A DNA stretch of 64,000 bases from contig NZ_OU342399.1 in NCBI RefSeq assembly GCF_910589745.1, positions 248,001-312,000 of the forward strand, read 5' to 3'. Source of the stretch: Candidatus Arcticimaribacter forsetii (GTDB taxonomy: Bacteria > Bacteroidota > Bacteroidia > Flavobacteriales > Flavobacteriaceae). This document shows, in pieces, positions 36,801-44,866 of the stretch. The notes beneath the pieces were generated by a model. The model did not search any database. It was not told where the DNA came from and saw only the letters and a program-made list of their open reading frames with translations. A program made the position numbers and the translations under genes. Positions within the stretch are counted from its first letter, which is position 1, and each line of letters begins with the position of its first letter.

Positions 36801-39800
36801 GGAATTAGCAATACAGCTTCTGCTTCTTTTGCAATTAAATATAATGAACTTCCTACTGTAGAGTTGATAAACTCGGACAGTGACAACTTAATTAGTTCTT
36901 CACAGTTAGTAACCATAACAGCTACTTTTTCAGAAGCCATGCAAGCTTCGCCTACAATTACTATTCCGGGCATAGTTTCTAATACGGATATGTCTCTCAC
37001 GACCTCAGCAACTGTTTGGAGTTATTTGTGGGACAGTAGAGGTGCTTCAGCTGGAAGTTATGCAATAACAGTAGCCGGAACAGATACTTCTGGAGGAGCC
37101 TACACAGGAACAGATAGCACAACAATTACGTTAGACGCTACTTCACCATCGGTATCTCTATCAAGTGATGACGCAGATTTTAGGTTAGATGTATCTCAAG
37201 ATGTAACTATTACTGCTGTTTTTTCAGAGGCTATGACAGCCACTCCAATAATTTCCATATCAGGAATAGGCACATCGACTATGTCTTATGTTTCAGGAAG
37301 TACTTATACTTACTTGTGGGATGTAGATTCTGGAGGGGTTCCTTCTAATGAGATTTATGAAGTTACTGTAACAGGATCAGATATCGCTGGGAATTTATAC
37401 TCAGGAACCGATTCCTTAGTCTTTGTTGTAGATGTAACTTCGCCTACAGTAATTTTGTTAGATACGGACGAAAACAACTATTTGAATGCTAGTGATGTGG
37501 TCACTATCACAGCTATTTTTTCTGAAGATATGACGGCGACACCTACCCTTTCAATCTCGGGCTTGGTTACAGATGTTCTTATGGATAAATCCACGGATGG
37601 TAATGTGCAAATGGGGACTGAATTGACACAACAATTAACTTCACCTTATTTTCAGCAAAATGAAACTCCAATTGCGATCAGCGACGATGGTACTCATTTA
37701 GTAATTGGTGAAGGGACTTATAACTCCAATAGGGGAGCTGCTCGTATTTATGAATGGACAGGTCAAGATTGGTCTCAAAAAGGATCGGATATCATCGGAA
37801 TATCTTCTAACGATTTTACAGGAAATACCGTTGCGTTAAATAAAGACGGCTCAAGAGTTCTCGTTGCCTCCCCTAAGAAATCTTTAGGTGATGTAAGTAT
37901 CGGATATATCCGTATTTATGACTGGAATGGCTCTGCTTGGACACAGGTTGGAGCTGATGTTGAAGGTGAAAACAACTACGAATCATTTGGTTTTTCTGCT
38001 CAATTGAGCGGAGATGGAAACACCCTTGTTGCGAGTTTGAATACTATAAATAGTAGTGGCCTGCCAAGAATTAATGAAAATGGGTCTGTTCGGGTATATC
38101 GATGGGATGGTTCAAGTTGGAATAAGTTAGGGTCAGATATTGTAGGACAGAGCGCTAATGATCAATTTGGTAGTTCGACAGATATTAGTAACGATGGAAA
38201 TATAATTGCCATAGGAGGAAATAGGCACGACAGTGTAAAAGGACATGTTCAGGTGTATGAATGGAATGGGTCTACATGGACTCAAAAAGGGGTTGATATT
38301 GATGGAGTAAGTGCTGACGATAAAAACGGCTGGTCTGTTGCTTTAAATGACGCAGGGGGAAGGCTAGCAATTGGAGCTCCAGAAAATGATACGAATGGTT
38401 CTAATTCTGGTCAGGTTCGCGTATTCGATTGGAATGGATCAAGTTGGCAGCAGGTGGGTGCTGACATAGATGGAGAAGCAGCTGGAGATCAATCAGGTTA
38501 TTCGGTTGGATTGAGCGGAAACGGACAACGTTTGGCTATAGGTGCGCCCGAAAATGATGGAAATGGATCTAATTCGGGTCATGTTAGAATTTTTGACTGG
38601 GATGGGACTGCATGGCAACAAGCTGGAATTGATTTGGATGGTGATGCATCTGGATACGAAAGTGGTCAAATTTTAGCTTTAAATGGCAATGGAAATAAAC
38701 TTGCAGTAGGAGCACCAAATAATAACGCAGGTCAAGTTAAGGTTTACGCTTTAGATTCTTATTATTATTTCTGGGATGTAGACTCCCCATCTACACCTTC
38801 AGATGGAGAATATAAAGCCACTGTTTCCGGTTCAGACCTTGTTGGAAACATATATTCTGATACAACGAGTATTACTTTTATAATAGATACTACACCCTCG
38901 ACTGTTGTTTCGGTTACTTCTTCAAACCCAGATGGGACCTACACAGCCAGTGAAACAATTAATATTTTGTTGCTTTTTGATGAAATTGTTAATATTACCT
39001 CATCAGGAACATCTCCTACAATTTTTGTAGAGTATGAGGATAGCTCTTCTCTTGCTAGAGAAGCAACTTACGTGTCTGGATCTGGAACTAATAGTTTAAC
39101 TTTTTTTTATGTCGTTCAAGCAGGAGATGATAAAATTGATTTTAGTACCAGTCAAACTACACCTACAATTAATTTGAATGGCTCTACTATTCAAGATTTC
39201 GCTGGAAACAATGCTTCATTAAACCTTCCTACTTCAATTTCACCGAATTCCTTAAGTTCTTTAAAAAACATAACCTTAGATTCTAATCCTCCGGAGATAC
39301 TCACTGTTCGATCGGATACTGTTACAGGTACTTTTGGGATAAATCAAAATATTGACTTGTATGTTTTATTAGATGAGGCAATAAACGTGACAGGGACACC
39401 AACTTTGTTGCTTAATGTAGGAAATGGAAATACTCGAATTGTTGATTATACTTCAGTAGAAAACTCAGGAGGAACAGGAAAAATTATATTTACATATACT
39501 GTTCAAACTGGAGATGAAATTACACCTTTAGAGTATGTAGATCAAAACAGCCTCTCTTTAAATGGAGGAAGTATAACTGATCTTGCAAATAATTCATTGG
39601 TAAGTACTCAACTTCCAGCTTTAGGTTCAATTAATACTATTTCTGCAAATACAACACTAACAATAGATGGAGTTCAGCCTGTAATTTCTAATATAACATT
39701 GAGTAGCTCTAATACGGTTACCAGTACAAGAGCAAAATCAGGTGATATAATAACGTTAGGCTTTACATTTAGTGAAACAGTGACAGATGTAACTGTCGCA

Positions 39801-42800
39801 GATGTAGGATTTACAGTAGCAAATTCGATTCCTACAGCTTATACAAATGCATCTACAATAACTTCATTAGGAGGAAACTCTTACGAAGCTCAAATAATAT
39901 TTACAGGATCAAATACAAGTTCGGATAGTCATAATATATGGTACACAATAGATCCAAGTGGAATAAGAGATTTAGCTGGAAATAACTTTACTGGATCAGG
40001 TAGTGAATCAAATTCAACACCGAGTGGAGATTTTATAATTTATGATACGGTAAGTCCAACTTTAATTTCAGTTGATATTATATCAAACTCTTCATTTGAT
40101 GTTTTTAAAGCGAATGACGGTAATTACATTTCATTAAGTGTAATTGGAGACGAATGGATTAATATTAACACTGCAAGCGTTACTATATTCAATCAACAGC
40201 CAACAGCAATAAACGCAACTTCATTATTTAGCCCTCTTACGGATTGGGAGATAACTTCCCCTGTAATAACATCTTCAGACCCTTCAGGGACAGTAAGTTT
40301 TTCTATAGAGTATTATGATATGGCAGGGCATATAGGTTCTGTTGTAGTTAATACTACCAATGGAAGTTATGTTGAAATCGATCGAACAGCCCCAATAATT
40401 AGCCCAATTTCAATGTATTCAAACAATGCATCTACTACTTTGGCAAAGGTAGGAGATGTAGTGTCTTTAGAATTTGGTTTAAGTGAAAGTTTTAATTCTA
40501 ATGGTCCAGCAGGTACAATTAACGGGAATGTACTTACTCAAGACGATTTCACCTTAGTATCTACAAATACTTTTAGATTCGATTATACCTTGACTGCTAG
40601 TGATCCAGAAGGTTTGGTAAGCTTTAGCTTAAGCGCTACCGACACGGCTAATAATCCATCTTCTACATATACTGCAGTAACTACAGGAACCGCAGTTTAC
40701 TTTGATAAGACTGCACCGACGGTTACAACAGTAAGGACTTCATCCGCATTAGGAACGTATACTGATGATGATAACGACCCAGCAAACAGTGATACTATTT
40801 CTATACAAGTTAACTTTAGTGAGGTAATATATGTAAGTGGAAGTATTCCAACTTTGGAAATGGAAACAGGTTCTACAGATCGCTTAGCTTCTTATAGTTC
40901 AGGGTCAGGTTCCAATACTCTTACTTTTATTTATACAGTTCAAGATGGAGATTTTACTTCCCCTTTAAATTACACAAGTACCGCTGCGTTATCAGAAAAT
41001 GGTGCAATAATAATAGATGGTTCAGGAAATTCTACAGATTTATCACTTCCAGCAACTACTGAAGCTGCTTCTATGCAAGGAGCGACTCCAATTCAGATAG
41101 ATGCAGAAAATCCAACTTTTAATTTTTCATCAACCACAAGCAATGCTTCAAGTACTAGTTTCGCAAAAGATGGAGAATTAGTAAGTTATACAGTTATTGC
41201 ATCTGAGGAATTAGATGCCTCTAGTTTGGTTGCAACAATTACAAATTTTTCACCACCACGTATTTTAAATTTCACTCAAAACGGAACATCAACGTTTAGC
41301 TATACCACATCATTTACAGTACAATCTTCTGATCCAGAAGGAGCAATTGCTATTGAAATTGCAGGGTCTGACACGGCAACTAGTGCCTTAATTGGAAGCG
41401 GAAATCCTTCTCCATTATATAGCACATCGTCTTCTACGAATCCTATATCTGAAACGATAACAATAGATAGAACACCGCCAAGTTTTGTTAATTCATCTAC
41501 TACAAGTATTAATGAAAATTCAACTACTGCGTTTCAAATAGAAATAACTGAAATTGCTCAAATAGTTATTTCAGGAGGTCCAGATGCAGCTCTTTTTAGT
41601 GCTAACGACTTTACTTCAATGACAAGTCCTTTTACAAACCTTTTAACTTTTACAACTGCACCTGATTATGAAAACCCTCAAGATTCAAATACAGACAATA
41701 TTTATGAGGTTACTTTAACAGCTATAGATCAAGCTTCTAATTCAATAATTCAAACAGTTTACATAACGGTTTTAGATGTTGATGAAACGATGGATACCGA
41801 TGGTGATGGAACTTTAGATTATTTAGATGATTTCCCTTTAGACCCTTCAGAAGATACGGATACCGATGGTGACGGAACAGGTAATAATTCGGATACGGAC
41901 GATGACAATGATGGTGTAAGCGATGCTGATGAAGCTGCTGACGGAACAGACCCACTCGACGCTGATACCGACGGTGACGGAACTCCAGATAATACAGATG
42001 ATTTTCCATTAGATCCTTCAGAAGATACGGACACCGATGGTGACGGAACAGGCAATAATTCGGATACGGACGATGACAATGATGGTGTAAGCGATGCTGA
42101 TGAAGCTGCTGACGGAACAGACCCACTCGACGCTGATACCGACGGTGACGGAACTCCAGATAATACAGATGACTTCCCATTAGATCCTTCAGAAGATACG
42201 GACACCGATGGTGACGGAACAGGCAATAATTCGGATACGGACGATGACAATGATGGTGTAAGCGATGCTGATGAAACTACTGACGGAACGGACCCTTTAG
42301 ATTCCGATACTGACAATGATGGGTTATCTGATTCAGAAGAAATAATTGAAGGAACAGACCCACTTGATCCAGATACCGACGGCGATGGAATGACAGATAG
42401 TACAGATGAGTCCCCTTTAGATCCCTCTTCTGGAGGAGAAACAGATACAGACGGTGATGGTATAGGAGATAGTTCGGATACGGATGATGATAATGATGGT
42501 GTGAGTGATGCTGATGAGGTGAACAATGGAACAGACCCACTCGATTCTGATACCGATGGTGATGGAACTCCAGACAATACGGATGAATTTCCATTGGATC
42601 CCTTGGAAGATACCGATACCGATGGAGATGGTATTGGAGACAATTCGGATGCGGATGATGATAACGATGGTATAAGTGATGTTGATGAAACTATGGATGG
42701 AACAGACCCTTTAAATGCTGATTCAGACAGTGACGGGTTATCTGATTCAGAAGAAATAATTGAAGGAACAGACCCACTCGATTCTGATACCGATGGTGAT

Positions 42801-44084
42801 GGAACTCCAGACAATACGGATGAATTTCCATTGGATCCCTTGGAAGATACCGATACCGATGGAGATGGTATTGGAGACAATTCGGATGCGGATGATGATA
42901 ACGATGGTATAAGTGATGTTGATGAAACTATGGATGGAACAGACCCTTTAAATGCTGATTCAGACAGTGACGGGTTATCTGATTCAGAAGAAATAATTGA
43001 AGGAACAGACCCACTCGATTCTGATACCGATGGCGATGGAACTCCAGACAATACGGATGAATTTCCACTGGATCCCTCGGAAGATACTGATACCGATGGA
43101 GATGGTATTGGAAATAATACCGATCCCGATGATGATGATGATGGGCTAAGTGATCTTGAAGAAGCAGAAATAGGAACCAATCCATTAGTTTCAGATACCG
43201 ATGGAGATGGTGTAAACGACCTGGAAGATGATTATCCTTTAGATCCATCTGAACAGTTCGATACCGACGAAGATGGTGTTCCAGACAACCAAGATAATGA
43301 CGATGACGATGATGGGGTTCCTGATGCTGAAGATGCATTTCCTTTGGACGCAACAGAAAATTTAGACACAGATGGAGATGGTATTGGGAATAACGAAGAT
43401 CCTGATGATGATGGTGATGGGGTTGAAGATGTTCAGATTATTATCAATTTGGATTTGCTAAATACAGAAAGTGTAACGGTAACTTTAGATAGTTTCCCAC
43501 TAGATCCAACCGAACAATCTGATTCAGATAACGATGGAATTGGGGATAATGCTGATCTAGACGATGATAACGATGGGGTTTTAGATGTTGATGATATTTT
43601 TCCAAACAATCCAAATGAATTTATTGATACGGATGGCGATGGAATAGGAAATGTTACCGATTTAGACGATGATGGTGACGGTTATAGCGATCTTATTGAA
43701 GCACAAATAGGAACGGATCCATTAGATTACACCAGTACTCCACCTGATATTGATAACGATTTCATTCCAGATGCATTCGATATAGATAACAATGGAGATG
43801 GTTTTGACGATAGGCAGATTTTTGTTTCGGAAGTATTAACTCCGAACACCTATAGCTCAGAAAGCCAATGGAGGGTGGTTAATATTGAACAATATCCTGC
43901 TTCTGTTGTTGAAATTTTCAACAGAAACGGACAGCGTGTGTTTAGAATGAACAATTATCAGAATGATTGGTCCGGAATATATGAAAAAACAGGGGGCTTA
44001 CTCCCAGTTGGTTCTTATTATTATAGAATAGACTTAGGCGATGGTTCTGAAATTATAGACGGTTGGATTTATTTAACCTACTAG
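33816..44084 (+). CDS. Giant multidomain surface protein with T9SS type B sorting domain
   Basis: A 3422-residue surface protein. In order: signal peptide (1-24); GLUG-type module (about 30-430); cadherin-like segment (about 435-500); second GLUG-type module (about 505-905); Ig-like domains from about 910. The third domain of a repeat set (about 1208-1250 plus 1648-1695) is interrupted by a seven-unit FG-GAP-like propeller. More Ig-like domains follow to about 2545, then a cadherin-like domain, TSP3-type calcium-binding repeats (about 2651-3330) and a CHU_C domain (about 3334-3422, FNRNGQRVFRMNN, LPVGSYYYRI). The last directs secretion and attachment by T9SS, probably with the overlapping PorP/SprF partner. 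Likely an adhesin, by analogy with SprB. Confidence 0.9.
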   Translation: MVKEIKHVFLLISIFLIGLTTQAQTTAVAPTGSGTSSDPYLISSLANLLYVSENSYMWAQGIYIEQTADIDAFETQYWDDNDDDGDGNAFNDTNDTTSDGNNEGWLPIATGGSGGFKANYNGGYYRIIGLTINRDSSDNVGFIADTNGGTNAGISSLGLLEANFTVNSTSIYHEIGGIIGRVNNSSSDFNLDEVFFEGTINISGGVFVSGIYNSWIGGIVGSVASAGGSKLSSSYFKGTISSTTNGSQQIGGLIGYNSGYGVENSYFIGKIVGNDGSSGSGYTKIGSIYFQTRPESNNYIVENVYASATFENISTNSSTKQGYLVGEANYYGSNTATYTNIYYDTTKTSGLDAFDYRDTSTHILDNVIGKTSAELTADPLDDLDGFKNSPFWSHNSAVNDGYPYLSVWTDLSLSSYNVTDTSISGTTIGSLSILDSNSLTTANFSLPAGQKENNKFDIGSDGTSLNINATGVQDIAPDKVFSVRVQMDTSDSRTYLRNFSLPVICPTVASLPSGTGTSSDPYLISNLSELLWISENSSSWSSYFKQTADIDASKTQFWDDSDDDGNGNKYDDPNDCNSDGDNDGWLPVAFGGGVFKGNYNGAEYKISNLTLNRDSDNLGFISQANTGEIAKLTLENVDYSDSSGGKYVGGAIGSASGSFRIYEVRVTGTIDGSDSGTEYLGGLAGYMSDSSTIYDSSFKGDVIGSRTLSNYVGGIVGQYSSEKELDLCIVYGNSSITGANYTGGIAGKIDNVDDGKSLKLLASIADVTGKDFVGGIAGEITGTNSNFNVEYNYVSGNIIGENTVGGMLGKFDDFSGYVVQYNVVTSIASSTNGFGEVDPSVEQPWSSVGLTTYFDNERALESSSQAATGKSTADMKDRNTFINGWGGTHFTDNFTIDADINEGYPLPRGSFFDFSPPTLSISSLLSSPTDTNPIILTATSNENITGLTLSDFVCNGCTIESFSGSGTSYSLTVSPTSSDVLVEVTVATNTFDDLAGISNTASASFAIKYNELPTVELINSDSDNLISSSQLVTITATFSEAMQASPTITIPGIVSNTDMSLTTSATVWSYLWDSRGASAGSYAITVAGTDTSGGAYTGTDSTTITLDATSPSVSLSSDDADFRLDVSQDVTITAVFSEAMTATPIISISGIGTSTMSYVSGSTYTYLWDVDSGGVPSNEIYEVTVTGSDIAGNLYSGTDSLVFVVDVTSPTVILLDTDENNYLNASDVVTITAIFSEDMTATPTLSISGLVTDVLMDKSTDGNVQMGTELTQQLTSPYFQQNETPIAISDDGTHLVIGEGTYNSNRGAARIYEWTGQDWSQKGSDIIGISSNDFTGNTVALNKDGSRVLVASPKKSLGDVSIGYIRIYDWNGSAWTQVGADVEGENNYESFGFSAQLSGDGNTLVASLNTINSSGLPRINENGSVRVYRWDGSSWNKLGSDIVGQSANDQFGSSTDISNDGNIIAIGGNRHDSVKGHVQVYEWNGSTWTQKGVDIDGVSADDKNGWSVALNDAGGRLAIGAPENDTNGSNSGQVRVFDWNGSSWQQVGADIDGEAAGDQSGYSVGLSGNGQRLAIGAPENDGNGSNSGHVRIFDWDGTAWQQAGIDLDGDASGYESGQILALNGNGNKLAVGAPNNNAGQVKVYALDSYYYFWDVDSPSTPSDGEYKATVSGSDLVGNIYSDTTSITFIIDTTPSTVVSVTSSNPDGTYTASETINILLLFDEIVNITSSGTSPTIFVEYEDSSSLAREATYVSGSGTNSLTFFYVVQAGDDKIDFSTSQTTPTINLNGSTIQDFAGNNASLNLPTSISPNSLSSLKNITLDSNPPEILTVRSDTVTGTFGINQNIDLYVLLDEAINVTGTPTLLLNVGNGNTRIVDYTSVENSGGTGKIIFTYTVQTGDEITPLEYVDQNSLSLNGGSITDLANNSLVSTQLPALGSINTISANTTLTIDGVQPVISNITLSSSNTVTSTRAKSGDIITLGFTFSETVTDVTVADVGFTVANSIPTAYTNASTITSLGGNSYEAQIIFTGSNTSSDSHNIWYTIDPSGIRDLAGNNFTGSGSESNSTPSGDFIIYDTVSPTLISVDIISNSSFDVFKANDGNYISLSVIGDEWININTASVTIFNQQPTAINATSLFSPLTDWEITSPVITSSDPSGTVSFSIEYYDMAGHIGSVVVNTTNGSYVEIDRTAPIISPISMYSNNASTTLAKVGDVVSLEFGLSESFNSNGPAGTINGNVLTQDDFTLVSTNTFRFDYTLTASDPEGLVSFSLSATDTANNPSSTYTAVTTGTAVYFDKTAPTVTTVRTSSALGTYTDDDNDPANSDTISIQVNFSEVIYVSGSIPTLEMETGSTDRLASYSSGSGSNTLTFIYTVQDGDFTSPLNYTSTAALSENGAIIIDGSGNSTDLSLPATTEAASMQGATPIQIDAENPTFNFSSTTSNASSTSFAKDGELVSYTVIASEELDASSLVATITNFSPPRILNFTQNGTSTFSYTTSFTVQSSDPEGAIAIEIAGSDTATSALIGSGNPSPLYSTSSSTNPISETITIDRTPPSFVNSSTTSINENSTTAFQIEITEIAQIVISGGPDAALFSANDFTSMTSPFTNLLTFTTAPDYENPQDSNTDNIYEVTLTAIDQASNSIIQTVYITVLDVDETMDTDGDGTLDYLDDFPLDPSEDTDTDGDGTGNNSDTDDDNDGVSDADEAADGTDPLDADTDGDGTPDNTDDFPLDPSEDTDTDGDGTGNNSDTDDDNDGVSDADEAADGTDPLDADTDGDGTPDNTDDFPLDPSEDTDTDGDGTGNNSDTDDDNDGVSDADETTDGTDPLDSDTDNDGLSDSEEIIEGTDPLDPDTDGDGMTDSTDESPLDPSSGGETDTDGDGIGDSSDTDDDNDGVSDADEVNNGTDPLDSDTDGDGTPDNTDEFPLDPLEDTDTDGDGIGDNSDADDDNDGISDVDETMDGTDPLNADSDSDGLSDSEEIIEGTDPLDSDTDGDGTPDNTDEFPLDPLEDTDTDGDGIGDNSDADDDNDGISDVDETMDGTDPLNADSDSDGLSDSEEIIEGTDPLDSDTDGDGTPDNTDEFPLDPSEDTDTDGDGIGNNTDPDDDDDGLSDLEEAEIGTNPLVSDTDGDGVNDLEDDYPLDPSEQFDTDEDGVPDNQDNDDDDDGVPDAEDAFPLDATENLDTDGDGIGNNEDPDDDGDGVEDVQIIINLDLLNTESVTVTLDSFPLDPTEQSDSDNDGIGDNADLDDDNDGVLDVDDIFPNNPNEFIDTDGDGIGNVTDLDDDGDGYSDLIEAQIGTDPLDYTSTPPDIDNDFIPDAFDIDNNGDGFDDRQIFVSEVLTPNTYSSESQWRVVNIEQYPASVVEIFNRNGQRVFRMNNYQNDWSGIYEKTGGLLPVGSYYYRIDLGDGSEIIDGWIYLTY
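37655..38757 (+). other. Seven-unit FG-GAP-like propeller inserted in an Ig-like domain
   Basis: Seven repeats of about 50-60 residues, each with a DGxxLAIGAP-type strand, a GxVRVYxW strand and a WNGSxWxQxGxDIxG turn. The neighbouring Ig-like repeats run SISGI...YLWDVDS without a break. In this one SISGL and YYFWDVDS are about 390 residues apart with the propeller between them. Confidence 0.8.
41844..42356 (+). repeat. 171-bp tandem repeat coding for TSP3-type units
   Basis: Copies begin at 41844, 42015 and 42186, each 171 bp (57 codons), with only a few base changes between the first copies and a diverging third. Each unit encodes DTDGDGTxxNSDTDDDNDGVSDADE-type calcium loops ending in a DxFPLDPSED spacer. 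Confidence 0.9.
42541..43100 (+). repeat. 237-bp exact tandem duplication in the TSP3 region
   Basis: 42541-42777 and 42778-43014 appear identical base for base, and a third partial copy starts at 43015 and diverges after about 85 bases. The unit is 79 codons, so the frame is kept. This points to recent expansion by slippage or unequal exchange. Confidence 0.9.
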
Positions 44085-44141
44085 CTTATTAAAAGAATGC
44101 CTTATATTTAATTTAAAATTAAATGTAAAAGCAATTTTATA

Positions 44142-44534
44142 ATGAAGTACAGGTTTTTATTATTATTCTTATTTAGTAGTTTTTCATATGCTCAATTTTC
44201 TTTTTTAAAACCCTATGAAATTGAATTCACCTCTGATTTTGCCTTCGAATATTTAAGCTCTGAAAAAGATCAATTGAAACTAGGGCTTGAAGCGCAAGAG
44301 TGGTCTGTTGAGATTTTGAAATATTGGCTGAATGAAATGCGTAAAAACCGATTTATTTCTGGAGACCAGAAAATTAATTTTATACTTTATGACAGTCAAA
44401 GAAAGAGAAAAATAGTCATTCAAATTCCTGTTAAATCGAATATAGTTACCGCTTTTAAAACCGAAACTGGGTTTCGAGAAAATTATATTGGTTTTATAAA
44501 CGATACTTACGAGTGGATTTTAGAGAATCTTTAG
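44142..44534 (+). CDS. Hypothetical secreted protein
   Basis: A 130-residue protein with a signal peptide (MKYRFLLLFLFSSFSYAQ) and a mixed alpha/beta body containing an amphipathic helix near 45-70. No family is recognised. It starts 57 bases after the giant adhesin on the same strand and may be read from the same transcript, as no strong terminator lies between. A link to the adhesin is only positional. Confidence 0.7.
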   Translation: MKYRFLLLFLFSSFSYAQFSFLKPYEIEFTSDFAFEYLSSEKDQLKLGLEAQEWSVEILKYWLNEMRKNRFISGDQKINFILYDSQRKRKIVIQIPVKSNIVTAFKTETGFRENYIGFINDTYEWILENL

Positions 44535-44543
44535 CTCCTGTTT

Positions 44544-44810
44544 TTACTCTGAACAATACTCGTCTCCAACATTAAAGGACTCATAAATATTCTGAGTTAC
44601 TTCCCCACTAACAGAATTATCAGGGACGTATGAATCTATTCCACTGTTGTTGTTTGTATTGAAAATATCACTCCCTGCATCCATTATAAAGTAAAACTTC
44701 CCATTTACAATTTGCTTTTCAATTATATCACCACATCTAGTGTTATCAGAAGAACAACTAGTTCCAAGATTAGAAAGAAGCACAAGAAAGATTAGTAAAC
44801 GGAAATTCAT
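44544..44810 (-). CDS. Hypothetical small lipoprotein
   Basis: An 88-residue lipoprotein with leader MNFRLLIFLVLLSNLGTSC and mature start SSDNTRC. The short acidic body has two further cysteines (RCGD and EYCSE) that could form a disulfide. No family is recognised. It ends convergent with the previous gene, nine bases away. Confidence 0.65.
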   Translation of the reverse strand: MNFRLLIFLVLLSNLGTSCSSDNTRCGDIIEKQIVNGKFYFIMDAGSDIFNTNNNSGIDSYVPDNSVSGEVTQNIYESFNVGDEYCSE

Positions 44811-44866
44811 TTTAAAATATTTCTTACAAAAATAAACTAAAAATAAACATAGAGAATCAACAAGAA

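Noticed and set aside
41844-43100. Regular direct repeats that might be a CRISPR array
   Set aside because: The repeats are long (171 and 237 bp), contiguous without unique spacers, and keep a coding frame, so they are tandem protein repeats.
41737-43353. Long minus-strand open frames (147, 453, 105 and 141 codons) opposite the TSP3 repeats
   Set aside because: They are antisense shadows of the DxDxDG repeats (low-complexity Ser/Pro or His/Tyr strings), with no leader, promoter or family match.
44095-44130. AT-only inverted repeat after the giant adhesin gene as a terminator
   Set aside because: The stem consists of A-T pairs only and has no T-run, so it is too weak to call.
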